DNA of 43,500 bases from Rhizobiaceae bacterium (lineage in GTDB: Bacteria > Pseudomonadota > Alphaproteobacteria > Rhizobiales > Rhizobiaceae), in contig JABABQ010000058.1 in the NCBI GenBank assembly GCA_014238155.1, positions 1 through 43,500 on the forward strand, read 5' to 3'. Positions 1 through 10,657 of the stretch are shown here, one piece after another. Every line of letters begins with the position of its first letter. Within the stretch, counting starts at the first letter, position 1. The translations under genes were made by a program, and so were the position numbers. The notes under the pieces were generated by a model that was not told the DNA's origin, made no database searches, and saw only the letters and a program-made list of their open reading frames with translations.

Positions 1-261
1 AAATTAAAAGATCGATATTTGGTATATATTGGCATAGGATTTGCAATCCTTGCTCTTATTTTTCAGTTATATCATTTTACGATTATTAATCGTGCTCAAA
101 ATTTTAGTAAGTTTTATCTGTTTCTGATTTTTATACCATATGCGATATATATATTTTATGCAGTAAAAAACAATCAATTGGATCTTTTATATTACAATAT
201 TATATTTCTGTTTTTTTATATGTTTACTGCTTTTGTTTACTTTTTTGGAGATGTCTCCTAA
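1..261 (+). CDS. small three-helix membrane protein, 5'-truncated (PQ-loop/SemiSWEET-like)
   Basis: The frame is open from base 1, so the gene probably starts upstream of the window; the TTG at 19 is only the first possible start seen. The visible part is about 86 residues with three hydrophobic segments. It shares spacing and some residues with the next gene: a glycine-containing first helix, a Q-x-Y-H segment, a short polar loop, FS, then a second helix ending in IY and a third aromatic helix. I take the two as a diverged tandem pair. Single PQ-loop units of this size form SemiSWEET-type sugar transporters in bacteria, but here the proline of the PQ motif is absent and the function is not established. 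Composition matches the AT-rich arm, not the rest of the window. Confidence 0.5.
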   Translation, partial: KLKDRYLVYIGIGFAILALIFQLYHFTIINRAQNFSKFYLFLIFIPYAIYIFYAVKNNQLDLLYYNIIFLFFYMFTAFVYFFGDVS

Positions 262-275
262 TAAGTTAAGAATAA

Positions 276-308
276 TATTATTTTCTTATTGTATATAAGA
301 AAATAATA
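276..308 (+). terminator. perfect 14-bp hairpin abutting the next start codon
   Basis: TATTATTTTCTTAT (276-289) and ATAAGAAAATAATA (295-308) are perfect reverse complements around a 5-base loop. The hairpin begins 14 bases after the stop of the first gene, and its last base directly precedes the ATG at 309. It could be a transcript 3'-end signal of the first gene (giant viruses of the Mimivirus group use such palindromes) or a structure limiting access to the second start. It has no U-rich tail beyond the stem, so a standard Rho-independent terminator is less likely. Confidence 0.5.
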
Positions 309-611
309 ATGTTAGACTACTACAAAAACAGTGAAATATTAGATAACGATGATCGTAAGTATAAAAAATTAATTATAGGAGCAAATGTTTTTTTTATTGT
401 ATTATGTTTTATCCAAATATATCATACTTCTCATACAAGAGGCACAACTGATTTCTCTTATTTATGGTTGGGATGTGCAATTCTAGCTAATTTATTTTGG
501 ATTATTTATACATTTCGAAATAAAATATATGAAAATGTTGTTACGAGATTTATATTTATCTTATTTTATTCTACGATTTTTGTAATAAAATTATTCTACT
601 ATAGACGATAA
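309..611 (+). CDS. small three-helix PQ-loop/SemiSWEET-like membrane protein
   Basis: The gene encodes 100 residues with a charged N-terminus (about 1-20) and three predicted transmembrane helices at roughly 21-40, 48-67 and 75-95. The segment FIQIYHTSHTRGTTDFSYLW resembles the PQ-loop repeat pattern (PQ, then a short basic loop with a threonine run, D, an aromatic or aliphatic residue and S), and LFWIIY in helix 2 matches the usual LWxxYG-like position. One three-helix unit is the SemiSWEET architecture, which works as a homodimer to move small sugars. The canonical proline is replaced, so transport is an inference. There is no Shine-Dalgarno sequence, because the preceding bases are a perfect hairpin. 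Composition is that of the AT-rich arm. Confidence 0.55.
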   Translation: MLDYYKNSEILDNDDRKYKKLIIGANVFFIVLCFIQIYHTSHTRGTTDFSYLWLGCAILANLFWIIYTFRNKIYENVVTRFIFILFYSTIFVIKLFYYRR

Positions 612-628
612 CATGTTTATTTTTTACG

Positions 629-647
629 ATATTTCTTTTAGAAATAT
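629..647 (+). terminator. 7-8 bp intergenic hairpin in the AT-rich arm
   Basis: ATATTTC (629-635) pairs perfectly with GAAATAT (641-647), with one more T-A pair possible inside. It starts 17 bases after the stop at 611 and ends 12 bases before the ATG at 660, the same stop-hairpin-start layout as the previous gap. I infer a 3'-end processing or termination role. The stem is weak because it is mostly A-T. Confidence 0.35.
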
Positions 648-659
648 AATGTAATATAA

Positions 660-2510
<1,851 letters not shown>

Positions 2511-2617
2511 TTTCGACATCATCAGTCATAATTGAAAGCATCGAAATCCGACATCCGAAGTGGCGCAAATCGAAAAGCCTGATCGGCAATTTTGGTCTAA
2601 TGTTTTGATGCACGAAT

Positions 2618-2749
2618 GAGCGATGGCGTCGCTCAAGGCACGCGGAGCGTGTCGCCGTGTGCTGAATTTGGTTCAGCTGATTGTCCTGAACGCCCGGATT
2701 TCACTTGAAATTCCGGGTGGTGACCTGCCCGGAATGAGCGGAGATCACC
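2618..2749 (+). promoter_or_regulatory. hairpin-dense leader upstream of creatinase
   Basis: The 239-base gap after ftsY holds a run of hairpins. H1 is GAGCGA/TCGCTC (2618-2634). H2 is GGCACGC-gga-GCGTGTC (2637-2653), with a competing pairing to 2655-2662. H3 is GTTCAG/CTGAAC (2671-2691). H4 at 2693-2717 has about ten pairs with one bulge and a small loop. H5 is GGTGA/TCACC (2719-2749), which encloses the GGAG ribosome-binding site of creatinase (around 2740). None is followed by a T-run, so they do not look like terminators. The last stem could sequester the ribosome-binding site. A regulatory role is inference. Confidence 0.4.
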
Positions 2750-3982
2750 ATGACCATCCACACACACCCCATGACGTCCAACCAGCGCCTGGATTATTTT
2801 GTCCTTCACAATGGGGACAAGGCGCCCCTGCCTTTCGAGGCCGCAGAATATGAAGCAAGGCTCACCGAATTGCGCGCCATTATGAGCCGCAACGGGCTGA
2901 AGGCCTGCGTGTTCACTTCAATGCACTGCATCGCCTATTATTCAGGCTTCCTCTATTGTTCTTTCGGCCGACCTTATGCCTGTGTCGTGACGCCGGACAC
3001 TTGCACCACGGTTTCGGCCAATATTGATGCCGGACAACCCTGGCGTCGGTGCCACGGCGATAATCTGATTTACACCGACTGGCAGCGTGACAATTATTTG
3101 CGGGCGATATTATCGCTTGTCGGTGAAGGCGGTTCGATTGGAGTTGAATACGACCACATTTCTGTTGAGCAGATGGCCAAAATGAAAACGGCACTGGCGG
3201 CAGAACTGATCAACATTGCGCCCCAGTCGATGGCGCAACGCATGATTAAGTCCTCCGCCGAAATCGAGCTTATCAAGCATGGAGCGCGGACTGCTGATAT
3301 TGGCGGTGCTGCCATTCATCGATCAATTGGTGAAGGCATCAGTGAACTTGAGATTGCCCAGGCGGGCCGTCTCGCGATGGAACAGGAAATAGCTCATACA
3401 TTTCCCGATTGTGAAATTCGCGATAGCTGGGTCTGGTTTCAATCTGGCCTCAATACTGATGGGGCACACAATCCCGTCACGCTGCGTCAGTTGGAGCGGG
3501 GTGATATTTTGTCACTGAACGCGTTTCCGATGATCAACGGATATTATACTGCACTTGAACGAACCCTTTTTCTGGGTGAACCGGACGCTCGATCGCTGGA
3601 AATTTGGGAAGCCAATGTAGCGGTTCATCGGCGTGGATTGGAACTGATTCAGCCGGGCGCAGTTTGCAGCGAAATTGTTGCCGAACTGAATGAGATGTTT
3701 GCCGAACGCGATCTGCTGCAATATCGCTCTTTCGGCTATGGTCATTCCTTTGGGGTCTTGTCGCATTATTATGGCCGCGAAGCCGGTCTGGAATTGCGGG
3801 AAGACATAGATACAGTCCTGCAACCAGGTATGGTGATATCGATGGAGCCTATGTTGTTGATTCCACAAGAAGAAGCAGGGGCTGGTGGCTATCGCGAGCA
3901 TGATATTCTGGTCGTTGGCGAAACGGGATCGGAAAATATCACCGAATTTCCATTTGGCCCTGATCACAATATCATCGACTGA
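2750..3982 (+). CDS. creatinase (creatine amidinohydrolase)
   Basis: This 410-residue protein hydrolyses creatine to sarcosine and urea in the cytoplasm. It belongs to the M24 'pita-bread' fold, but in creatinase the fold works without metal. From memory, it matches Pseudomonas putida creatinase along its whole length, including LYCSFGRPYA, NIDAGQPWRR, YTDWQRDNY, FQSGLNTDGAHNPVT and YGHSFGVLSHYYGREAGLEL. His240 in TDGAHNP aligns with the catalytic histidine of the Pseudomonas enzyme (His232). The N-terminal domain is about 1-165 and the catalytic domain 166-410. The ATG at 2750 has a GGAG site about seven bases upstream. The gene lies between ftsY and the ccm operon; its product sarcosine is the expected substrate of the FAD/GcvT enzymes at 18108-23925. 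Confidence 0.92.
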   Translation: MTIHTHPMTSNQRLDYFVLHNGDKAPLPFEAAEYEARLTELRAIMSRNGLKACVFTSMHCIAYYSGFLYCSFGRPYACVVTPDTCTTVSANIDAGQPWRRCHGDNLIYTDWQRDNYLRAILSLVGEGGSIGVEYDHISVEQMAKMKTALAAELINIAPQSMAQRMIKSSAEIELIKHGARTADIGGAAIHRSIGEGISELEIAQAGRLAMEQEIAHTFPDCEIRDSWVWFQSGLNTDGAHNPVTLRQLERGDILSLNAFPMINGYYTALERTLFLGEPDARSLEIWEANVAVHRRGLELIQPGAVCSEIVAELNEMFAERDLLQYRSFGYGHSFGVLSHYYGREAGLELREDIDTVLQPGMVISMEPMLLIPQEEAGAGGYREHDILVVGETGSENITEFPFGPDHNIID

Positions 3983-4055
3983 CGGTGATGCGGTTTCAGA
4001 TTTAAACGCAGCAACGGGCTTTCCCTGTGTCGGTCCAGCCGTTAAACCGCTGGAT

Positions 4056-4685
4056 ATGAGATTGCAGATTGAAAACCTGTCGGTAAAGCGCGGAGAGGAG
4101 CTGGTTCTCTCCGCGTTGAATTTTGACGTCCAGATGGGCCGGGCGTTGATCGTGCGTGGCCACAACGGGGCGGGCAAGTCCACATTGCTTCGGGCGATAG
4201 CTGGATTGCTGCCTCTGGAAACCGGCAACATAGTCGTTGCAGAATCCGACCCGGAATTTGCAGCAGCTTCGATCCCGGACCTTTGTCACTATCTGGGTGG
4301 AGACAATGCGATGAAGCCGGCCATGAGCGTCGGCGAAAATCTGAGATTTTGGCAAGAATTTTCGGGTCAGCCTCATCTGGAAGTTGATGAAGCCCTGGAG
4401 ATGGTGGGTTTGTACGGGCTGCAATCTGTTCCATTCGCACATTTGTCGACTGGACAACGTCGTCGCATTGGCATTGCTCGATTGCTGGTCAGCTACAGAC
4501 CGATCTGGATTTTGGATGAACCAACCTCGGGTCTTGATGCAGTATCTGAGGAGCAATTCGCGGCGTTGATGAAGGTTCATCTGGAGGATGGCGGGCTGAT
4601 TATCGCTGCAACCCATGTTCCTCTGGGTCTGGAGTCAGCTGACGTGTTGCAATTGTCTGCAGCTTCAGAGGAGCGGGACCATTGA
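4056..4685 (+). CDS. ccmA: heme exporter ATP-binding protein CcmA
   Basis: CcmA is the ATPase of the CcmAB(C)D system that releases holo-CcmE so that heme can be attached to apocytochromes c. The 209-residue protein has a Walker A HNGAGKST near residue 37, the ABC signature LSTGQRRRIG, a Walker B WILDEPTSGLD and the H-loop region AATHVP. I chose the ATG at 4056 because the protein then begins MRLQIENLSV, the usual CcmA N-terminus; the frame is open further upstream into the creatinase end. The gene is first in a tightly packed ccmA-B-C-D-G operon and overlaps ccmB by 4 bases. Confidence 0.92.
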   Translation: MRLQIENLSVKRGEELVLSALNFDVQMGRALIVRGHNGAGKSTLLRAIAGLLPLETGNIVVAESDPEFAAASIPDLCHYLGGDNAMKPAMSVGENLRFWQEFSGQPHLEVDEALEMVGLYGLQSVPFAHLSTGQRRRIGIARLLVSYRPIWILDEPTSGLDAVSEEQFAALMKVHLEDGGLIIAATHVPLGLESADVLQLSAASEERDH

Positions 4686-5341
4686 TCGCGCTGCTGGCTC
4701 GGGACCTGCGTCTTGCGCTGCGCTCGGGCGGTGGTGCAGCTACCGCTTTGTTGTTCTATCTGGCCGTGGTGGTTGCCATGCCGTTTGCGGTTGGGCCGAA
4801 TTCTGAATTGCTGGCGACGATTGGTGGCGCAACTTTGTGGATTGGTGCGCTGTTGGCGGGTTTACTGGGGCTGGAGCGCCTGTTTCAAACCGATCATGAA
4901 GATGGATCGCTTGACCAGATGATGCTGTCGCCGGTGCCATTGCCGGTGCAGGTATTTGCCAAATCATTGGCACACTGGCTGGTGACCGGACTTCCACTGA
5001 CGGTGATGGTTCCGATATTTGGTTTGTTTTTAGGAATGCAGGAAACCGCCATCGCAGCCTCCATGGCCACTCTGCTTGTTGGTACACCGGCCATATCATT
5101 CATAGGAGCGGTTGGAGCTGCCGTTACTGTATCGCTGCCTCGTGGAGGTCTTTTGCTGTCGGTTCTGGTTTTGCCTTTGTGCATACCAGTATTGATTTTC
5201 GGGGTTGGGGCCATTCGCGCTGCAGTTACGGAACCCGATCCGTTTTTGCCACCATTTCTATTGGTAGCTGCAATTTCACTGTTTTTTTCCGTACTCGGAC
5301 CGTTCGCTTCGGCCTTTGCCTTGCGCCAGGGCCTGGATTGA
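4682..5341 (+). CDS. ccmB: heme exporter membrane protein CcmB
   Basis: This 219-residue integral membrane protein has six hydrophobic segments and the family sequences LARDLRLALRSGG, GLERLFQTDHEDG and LPLCIPVLIFG. It pairs with CcmA in the ABC complex for cytochrome c maturation. The start appears to be TTG at 4682, inside the overlap TTGA with the ccmA stop; an AGGAG site lies about ten bases upstream and no ATG or GTG fits the family N-terminus. Translation is probably coupled to ccmA. Confidence 0.9.
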   Translation: MIALLARDLRLALRSGGGAATALLFYLAVVVAMPFAVGPNSELLATIGGATLWIGALLAGLLGLERLFQTDHEDGSLDQMMLSPVPLPVQVFAKSLAHWLVTGLPLTVMVPIFGLFLGMQETAIAASMATLLVGTPAISFIGAVGAAVTVSLPRGGLLLSVLVLPLCIPVLIFGVGAIRAAVTEPDPFLPPFLLVAAISLFFSVLGPFASAFALRQGLD

Positions 5342-5428
5342 TGCCGATTTGCACAAGAATTTCACTTTATCTGGAGAACAATTGATTGTCTTAGCTGCTT
5401 TGCTTATGTGCATCTTCGAGAGGAAATG

Positions 5429-6211
5429 ATGACAACTGATACAGCCAAAAAACCAAGCGGCCTGACCGCGCTGGCCAACCCAACCCGGTTTCTGGCGCTG
5501 GTGAGGATTGTGCTGCCATATCTTGTGGCAATCACGGTGCTTTTGCTGGCAATTGGATTGTGGATGGGATTTTCGGTACCCGATGACTACCAACAGGGAC
5601 GCACGGTTCGCATCATGTTTGTTCATGTGCCCTCCGTATGGATGGCCATGGGCGCTTACATGGTAATGGTGTCTGGAGCGTTGGGAGTTCTTGTATGGCG
5701 GCACCCTCTGGCTGATGCCGCGGCACGGTCTGCAGCACCGATTGGTGCTGCTTTCACTTTTCTCGGTCTGGCAACAGGTTCGATCTGGGGTCGCCCGATG
5801 TGGGGAACCTGGTGGGTTTGGGATGCACGGTTGACCAGTTTTCTGGTTCTGCTGATTATCTATCTGGGGTTGATTGCACTTTGGAACGCGGTTGAAGAAC
5901 CTGCCAAGTCGGCACGCATGGCCGCAGTGGTGGTATTGGTGGGAGCTTTGAATATTCCGATTATTCGTTTTTCGGTCGAATGGTTCACTACGCTTCATCA
6001 GGGACCTAGTGTTATGCGTGCTGGTGGTCCGTCGTTGGCGCCACATTTCCTCTATCCATTATTGGTGATGGGGCTGGCATTTCTGTCATTATTTTTGACG
6101 CTGCATTTGATGGCTATGCGCAATGAAATTCTGCGGCGCCAGATCAGAACGGCGCAACGCAAGGCGGCGCGTGGTCACCGCAGTAAAAACGCGCAGGAAT
6201 CATCCACATGA
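5429..6211 (+). CDS. ccmC: cytochrome c maturation heme-handling protein CcmC
   Basis: CcmC binds periplasmic heme and transfers it to CcmE. The 260-residue protein has six membrane helices and the tryptophan-rich WWVWDARLTS motif that defines heme-handling proteins (HHP family), with histidines in flanking periplasmic loops (VHVPSVWMAM and TLHQGP). Two adjacent ATG codons occur at 5426 and 5429; the AGAGGA just upstream favours the second, and a GTG at 5408 is a less likely alternative. An 87-base gap separates it from ccmB, and its stop overlaps the ccmD start (ATGA). Confidence 0.92.
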   Translation: MTTDTAKKPSGLTALANPTRFLALVRIVLPYLVAITVLLLAIGLWMGFSVPDDYQQGRTVRIMFVHVPSVWMAMGAYMVMVSGALGVLVWRHPLADAAARSAAPIGAAFTFLGLATGSIWGRPMWGTWWVWDARLTSFLVLLIIYLGLIALWNAVEEPAKSARMAAVVVLVGALNIPIIRFSVEWFTTLHQGPSVMRAGGPSLAPHFLYPLLVMGLAFLSLFLTLHLMAMRNEILRRQIRTAQRKAARGHRSKNAQESST

Positions 6212-6384
6212 CCGCTCTGTTTGGTGCAAAATATTTTGGTTTCATTTTATCCGCCTTTGGCATCACGGCGGCAGTGTTGCTGGCGCTGACAATTTGGACT
6301 GTGTTGGTGCATAAATCGCGATTGCGCCAACTCGACGAGTTGGAAAAAGCCGGAATTAAGAGGGCCCCCCGCTCCGATGGCTGA
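6208..6384 (+). CDS. ccmD: heme exporter small membrane protein CcmD
   Basis: This 58-residue protein has one transmembrane helix (about 10-34) followed by a positively charged cytoplasmic tail (HKSRLRQLDELEKAG), the typical CcmD layout. CcmD helps release holo-CcmE from the CcmABC complex. The ATG at 6208 overlaps the ccmC stop by 4 bases, and the TGA at 6382-6384 lies inside the start of ccmG, an 8-base overlap. The call rests on size, topology and position. Confidence 0.85.
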   Translation: MTALFGAKYFGFILSAFGITAAVLLALTIWTVLVHKSRLRQLDELEKAGIKRAPRSDG

Positions 6385-6958
6385 AAAACGCCCTTCACCA
6401 ATCCGCCTTCTGTTGCTGGCTGCGCCATTGATTTTTTTCGGAGCGCTGGCCGCGATTTTCTATGTTCAACTTGTGTCGGGCAAAGACACGTCCGAATTGC
6501 CATCTGCGCTGATCGGCAAGCCTGTACCGGTATTCGACCTTGAACCACTGACCGGCCTAAGGGTCGGTGGCGTTCCTGTTCCGGGGTTGAAGAGCGAAGA
6601 TTTGCTGGGCAAAGTTTCACTGGTAAATATATTTGCTTCCTGGTGCGCGCCGTGTCGGGCGGAACATCCCGTTCTCATGAAATTGGCTGAAAACAAGGAA
6701 CTGAACCTTGTTGGGATCAATTATAAGGATCAGGGAGAAAATGCCCGCCGGTTTCTTGGCACCCTGGGCAACCCATATTCGCGGGTTGGAGTAGATCGCA
6801 AAGGCCGAACCGCGATTGAATGGGGATTTTATGGGATTCCCGAAACGCTGCTGGTCGGCCCGGATGGTATTGTCCGGCACAAAATTGTTGGACCGATTGG
6901 TCCGAAAAAATTTGAAGCGCTAAGGCTTAAAGTGCGCAACCTAATGAATGACAAGTAG
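6377..6958 (+). CDS. ccmG: thiol:disulfide interchange protein CcmG (DsbE)
   Basis: This 193-residue membrane-anchored thioredoxin-like protein keeps apocytochrome c heme-binding cysteines reduced in the periplasm. It has an N-terminal signal anchor (about 10-31), the thioredoxin motif WCAPC (Cys90, Cys93), the DsbE-type segment VGINYKDQGENARRFL, and the cis-proline loop YGIPETLLVGPDG. It closes the ccmABCDG operon. ccmE, ccmF and ccmH are not in the window and must lie elsewhere. Confidence 0.93.
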   Translation: MAEKRPSPIRLLLLAAPLIFFGALAAIFYVQLVSGKDTSELPSALIGKPVPVFDLEPLTGLRVGGVPVPGLKSEDLLGKVSLVNIFASWCAPCRAEHPVLMKLAENKELNLVGINYKDQGENARRFLGTLGNPYSRVGVDRKGRTAIEWGFYGIPETLLVGPDGIVRHKIVGPIGPKKFEALRLKVRNLMNDK

Positions 6959-6960
6959 TC

Positions 6961-7599
6961 CTAATCATCATCTGTTTCGGTTGAATGTTTCATCATCATC
7001 GGCAATTGGGAGGCAACAAAAGCCATGGTCAGGCCGGTCATGCCCCAGAATTTAAACCCAACCCAGAATGCTTCTGAAAAATTTCGCCAGATAATTTCAT
7101 TGACGATGGCCAGGGCGAGAAAAAAGAACCCCCATCGCCAGGTCAGTTTGTTCCAGCCTTCCTCGTCGAGTTGAAATGCCTGTCCCATGACGGTTTTTAA
7201 AAAACTTTTGCCCATCAGCATGCCACTGATCAATGTCACGCCAAACAGGGTATTGATGATGGTTGGTTTGAGCTTGATGAAGGTGTCGTCCTGCAGATAG
7301 AGTGTCAGGCCGCCGAAAATCGACACCACTACAGCAGTGACAATGGGCATGGCGGGCAGGGTGCGAGTAACGCTCCAGGAAATTGCAATTGCAATCAGTG
7401 TTGCCACCATAATGACCGCAGTCGCCAGAAAAATCGGTTTGGTGAACGGGTCGCCCAGGTTGAAAAGCGAAATCAATCGGTCGCCAAAATTATAGGACAG
7501 CACGAACAAAATGATCGGTCCCATCTCAAGTGTCAGCTTGAGAGTAGGGTTGATTGGATTATCCCCCGATGGAATCTCGGGATCAGATTGTGGTGTCAT
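6961..7599 (-). CDS. ispZ: intracellular septation protein IspZ/YciB family
   Basis: This 212-residue inner-membrane protein has about six helices. Diagnostic segments are LEMGPIILFVLSYNFGDRL near the N-terminus, a middle LLMGKSFLK-like segment, and WNKLTWRWGFFFLALAIVNEIIW toward the C-terminus. YciB/IspZ proteins affect cell envelope and septum formation; the biochemical role is unclear. The gene is convergent with ccmG, with only 2 bases between stops, and divergent from acnA. In many Rhizobiales ispZ lies directly after ftsY; here creatinase and the ccm operon lie between them. Confidence 0.85.
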   Translation of the reverse strand: MTPQSDPEIPSGDNPINPTLKLTLEMGPIILFVLSYNFGDRLISLFNLGDPFTKPIFLATAVIMVATLIAIAISWSVTRTLPAMPIVTAVVVSIFGGLTLYLQDDTFIKLKPTIINTLFGVTLISGMLMGKSFLKTVMGQAFQLDEEGWNKLTWRWGFFFLALAIVNEIIWRNFSEAFWVGFKFWGMTGLTMAFVASQLPMMMKHSTETDDD

Positions 7600-7760
7600 G
7601 AAGTCACGGTCCGTGCATTATTCTGGTGCCCCTGTAGCAGGCTTCGCGAGGCTTGCAAATGCGATGGTAGCATTGGCATGTTTGCGGCTCGATCAAATAT
7701 CAGCCAAAGGTGTTGGTCGAAGCGTCTGGACGTTACCGCATAGTTGGGCCTATACAGGCC

Positions 7761-7782
7761 GCAACACAGGTGCGCGTGTTGC
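7761..7782 (+). promoter_or_regulatory. 7-bp inverted repeat in the acnA upstream region
   Basis: GCAACAC (7761-7767) and GTGTTGC (7776-7782) are perfect reverse complements around an 8-base spacer, 45 bases before the acnA start. It lies in the 228-base gap between the divergent ispZ and acnA genes, where promoters for both must lie. It could be an operator or a leader hairpin. I see no convincing sigma-70 pair to anchor it. Confidence 0.3.
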
Positions 7783-7827
7783 CAAAACCCGCACGTTGAT
7801 CCCAATCCGCTGAAGGAGTTTCCGCCC

Positions 7828-10518
7828 ATGACCGCATCACTCGACAGTTTTTCCTGCAAAAAAACACTTACCGTCGCCGACAAGGAATATGTCTATTTCA
7901 GCCTTGTTGAAGCAGAAAAGAATGGCCTTTCGGGTGCTTCCAAACTGCCATTCTCGCTGAAAGTGTTGTTGGAGAACTTGCTGCGTTTTGAAGATGGACG
8001 TTCGGTAACTGCCGAAGACATCAAGGCAATAGCTGAGTGGATTAATAATAGGGGTTCCGCTGGTAAGGAGATTGCCTATCGTCCGGCTCGCGTGCTGATG
8101 CAGGACTTTACCGGCGTACCAGCTGTAGTTGACCTTGCTGCAATGCGCGATGCGACCTCTAATCTTGGGGGCGACACAGCGGCGATCAATCCTCAGGTTC
8201 CGGTTGATCTGGTGATCGACCATTCCGTGATGGTGGATTATTTTGGCGGCGCCAATGCTTTTTCCAAAAACGTCGATCGCGAATACGAGCGCAATGGCGA
8301 GCGCTATACTTTTCTTAAATGGGGCCAGCAGGCATTCCGCAATTTCCGCGTAGTTCCTCCAGGGACCGGCATCTGCCATCAGGTCAATTTGGAGTATCTG
8401 GCGCAGACAGTTTGGACTCGCGAAGATGATGGTGAAACCATTGCCTATCCAGATACGCTGGTCGGTACGGATTCCCATACCACGATGGTCAACGGTCTTT
8501 CAGTTCTGGGCTGGGGTGTCGGAGGTATTGAAGCAGAGGCCGCGATGTTGGGTCAGCCAGTTACCATGCTGATTCCTGAAGTCATAGGATTCCGCCTGGA
8601 TGGCAAGATGTCGGAAGGCATAACCGCGACGGATCTGGTTCTGGTGATCGTACAAATGTTGCGGGAAAAGGGAGTGGTTGGGAAATTCGTTGAATTCTAC
8701 GGTCCCGGTCTGAACAACCTGTCGTTAGAAGATCAGGCGACCATCGCCAACATGGCTCCTGAATATGGGGCTACCTGTGGCTTCTTCCCGATTGACCAGG
8801 ACACCGTAAATTATCTTGGTGCGACGGGTCGTGAGCGCGACCGCGTAGCCCTGGTGGAAGCCTATGCCAAGGCACAGGGCATGTGGCGTGAGGAGAACTC
8901 TGCGGAACCTGTCTTTACAGATACCTTGTCGCTGGCGCTAGAGGATGTCGTGCCTTCGATCTCTGGCCCGAAACGCCCGCAGGACCGCGTCGTTCTCGCC
9001 GGTGCAGACAAAGCATTTGCTGACACCATGATAAAGGAATTCAACAGGGAAGAGCGCGGAGCGCGTTTCCCGGTGGAAGGAGAAGATTTCGATCTGGGCA
9101 GTGGCGACGTTGTCGTTGCAGCCATTACTTCCTGCACCAACACATCCAATCCATCGGTTTTGATTGCGGCCGGCCTGGTTGCCCGCAACGCGCATGCCAA
9201 GGGTTTAACTGTGAAGCCCTGGGTCAAGACTTCGCTGGCTCCGGGTTCTCAGGTGGTCACCGATTATCTCGACAAGGCAGATCTGACCAAAGAGTTGGAC
9301 GCGATGGGCTTCAACCTTGTTGGTTACGGCTGTACAACTTGTATTGGCAATTCCGGTCCGCTGGCTGAAGAAATTTCTGAAGCGATTCACAAAAACGATC
9401 TGGTGGCTTGTTCCGTTCTTTCGGGCAACCGTAACTTTGAGGGCCGTATTTCCCCCGATGTTCGCGCCAATTATCTGGCTTCACCACCGCTGGTTGTTGC
9501 TTATGCCATTGCAGGCTCGCTGTATGTCGATGTTGCCAATGATGCCCTTGGGCAGGATGCTGACGGCAATGATGTATTTCTGGCTGATATCTGGCCTTCG
9601 TCGGAAGAAATCGCCAGCATTATGCGAGACACTATTGATGAAGACATGTTCCGCTCGCGTTACGGAGATGTGTTCAAGGGCGATGTGGCCTGGCAGAAAA
9701 TTGATGCTGGTAAAGGCGATACATATGGTTGGGATTCAACGTCCACTTATGTTCAGAACCCACCTTATTTTGACGGTATGACGATGGAACCTGAAGTTGT
9801 TTCCGACATTGAAGGCGCCCGGGTTTTATCTTTGTTTAAGGACTCCATCACCACCGACCACATTTCGCCTGCTGGCGGTATCAAGGGCGACAGCCCTGCG
9901 GGAGACTATCTGCGCGGTCATCAGGTGCGACCAGTCGAGTTCAACTCTTATGGTTCACGGCGCGGTAATCATGACGTCATGATGCGAGGTACCTTTGCCA
10001 ATATCCGCATCCGCAATCAGATGCTTGACGACGTCGAAGGTGGCTATTCGATGCACTATCCTTCACGTGAACAGGGGGCCATGTATGATGTTGCCATGCG
10101 CTACAAAGATGAGGGTGTTCCTCTGGTGATTTTTGCCGGTAAGGAATACGGATCTGGTTCGTCCCGCGACTGGGCGGCAAAGGGCACACGTCTGCTGGGC
10201 GTGCGTGCGGTGATCACTGAGAGTTTTGAGCGTATCCACCGCTCCAATCTGGTTGGCATGGGCGTATTACCACTGGTTTTCACCGGTGGTGATTCCTGGC
10301 AGAGTCTGGGTTTGACCGGTGAAGAAAAAGTCACAATTAGAGGACTTGATGATCTTTCACCACGTCAGGAAATGCAGGCGACGATTGAAATGGCTGATGG
10401 TTCGAGCAAGGAAATTACCCTTCTGTCGAGAATCGATACTGAGGACGAGCTTGATTATTTCCGCAATGGCGGCATTCTCCATTACGTGCTGCGCAACCTC
10501 AATCGCGAGGCCGCATAG
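7828..10518 (+). CDS. acnA: aconitate hydratase A
   Basis: This 896-residue TCA-cycle enzyme interconverts citrate and isocitrate through a [4Fe-4S] cluster. Family motifs are [34 protein letters not shown] (first cluster cysteine) and [14 protein letters not shown] (other cluster cysteines), with the C-terminal swivel domain containing [19 protein letters not shown] and [13 protein letters not shown]. The length is that of the AcnA/IRP type. The ATG at 7828 is chosen because a GAAGGAG site lies about nine bases upstream; the frame is open further upstream but the extra residues do not fit the family. Neighbouring ccm and DUF1223 genes reproduce a common rhizobial arrangement. Confidence 0.97.
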   Translation: MTASLDSFSCKKTLTVADKEYVYFSLVEAEKNGLSGASKLPFSLKVLLENLLRFEDGRSVTAEDIKAIAEWINNRGSAGKEIAYRPARVLMQDFTGVPAVVDLAAMRDATSNLGGDTAAINPQVPVDLVIDHSVMVDYFGGANAFSKNVDREYERNGERYTFLKWGQQAFRNFRVVPPGTGICHQVNLEYLAQTVWTREDDGETIAYPDTLVGTDSHTTMVNGLSVLGWGVGGIEAEAAMLGQPVTMLIPEVIGFRLDGKMSEGITATDLVLVIVQMLREKGVVGKFVEFYGPGLNNLSLEDQATIANMAPEYGATCGFFPIDQDTVNYLGATGRERDRVALVEAYAKAQGMWREENSAEPVFTDTLSLALEDVVPSISGPKRPQDRVVLAGADKAFADTMIKEFNREERGARFPVEGEDFDLGSGDVVVAAITSCTNTSNPSVLIAAGLVARNAHAKGLTVKPWVKTSLAPGSQVVTDYLDKADLTKELDAMGFNLVGYGCTTCIGNSGPLAEEISEAIHKNDLVACSVLSGNRNFEGRISPDVRANYLASPPLVVAYAIAGSLYVDVANDALGQDADGNDVFLADIWPSSEEIASIMRDTIDEDMFRSRYGDVFKGDVAWQKIDAGKGDTYGWDSTSTYVQNPPYFDGMTMEPEVVSDIEGARVLSLFKDSITTDHISPAGGIKGDSPAGDYLRGHQVRPVEFNSYGSRRGNHDVMMRGTFANIRIRNQMLDDVEGGYSMHYPSREQGAMYDVAMRYKDEGVPLVIFAGKEYGSGSSRDWAAKGTRLLGVRAVITESFERIHRSNLVGMGVLPLVFTGGDSWQSLGLTGEEKVTIRGLDDLSPRQEMQATIEMADGSSKEITLLSRIDTEDELDYFRNGGILHYVLRNLNREAA

Positions 10519-10550
10519 TTCCAACACAAAAATTGCATGCGAAATTTGGC

Positions 10551-10572
10551 GGCCGGACGTAATCGCCCGGCC
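10551..10572 (+). terminator. GC-rich hairpin after acnA
   Basis: GGCCGGACG (10551-10559) can pair with CGCCCGGCC (10564-10572), with one A-C mismatch and a TAAT loop, 32 bases after the acnA stop. There is no proper T-run after it (only CATTTG), so termination may be partial or Rho-assisted. Confidence 0.4.
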
Positions 10573-10657
10573 TCATTTGTGTGTGACGCTAATGTGAGTT
10601 GCATGTGAGGTCCAACGGCAGCATTTTGTATATTCTACATTAACAGGCATCGAGAAG

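Noticed and set aside
3512-4231. 240-codon minus-strand frame across the creatinase-ccmA junction
   Set aside because: Antisense to two well-supported genes and without family resemblance.
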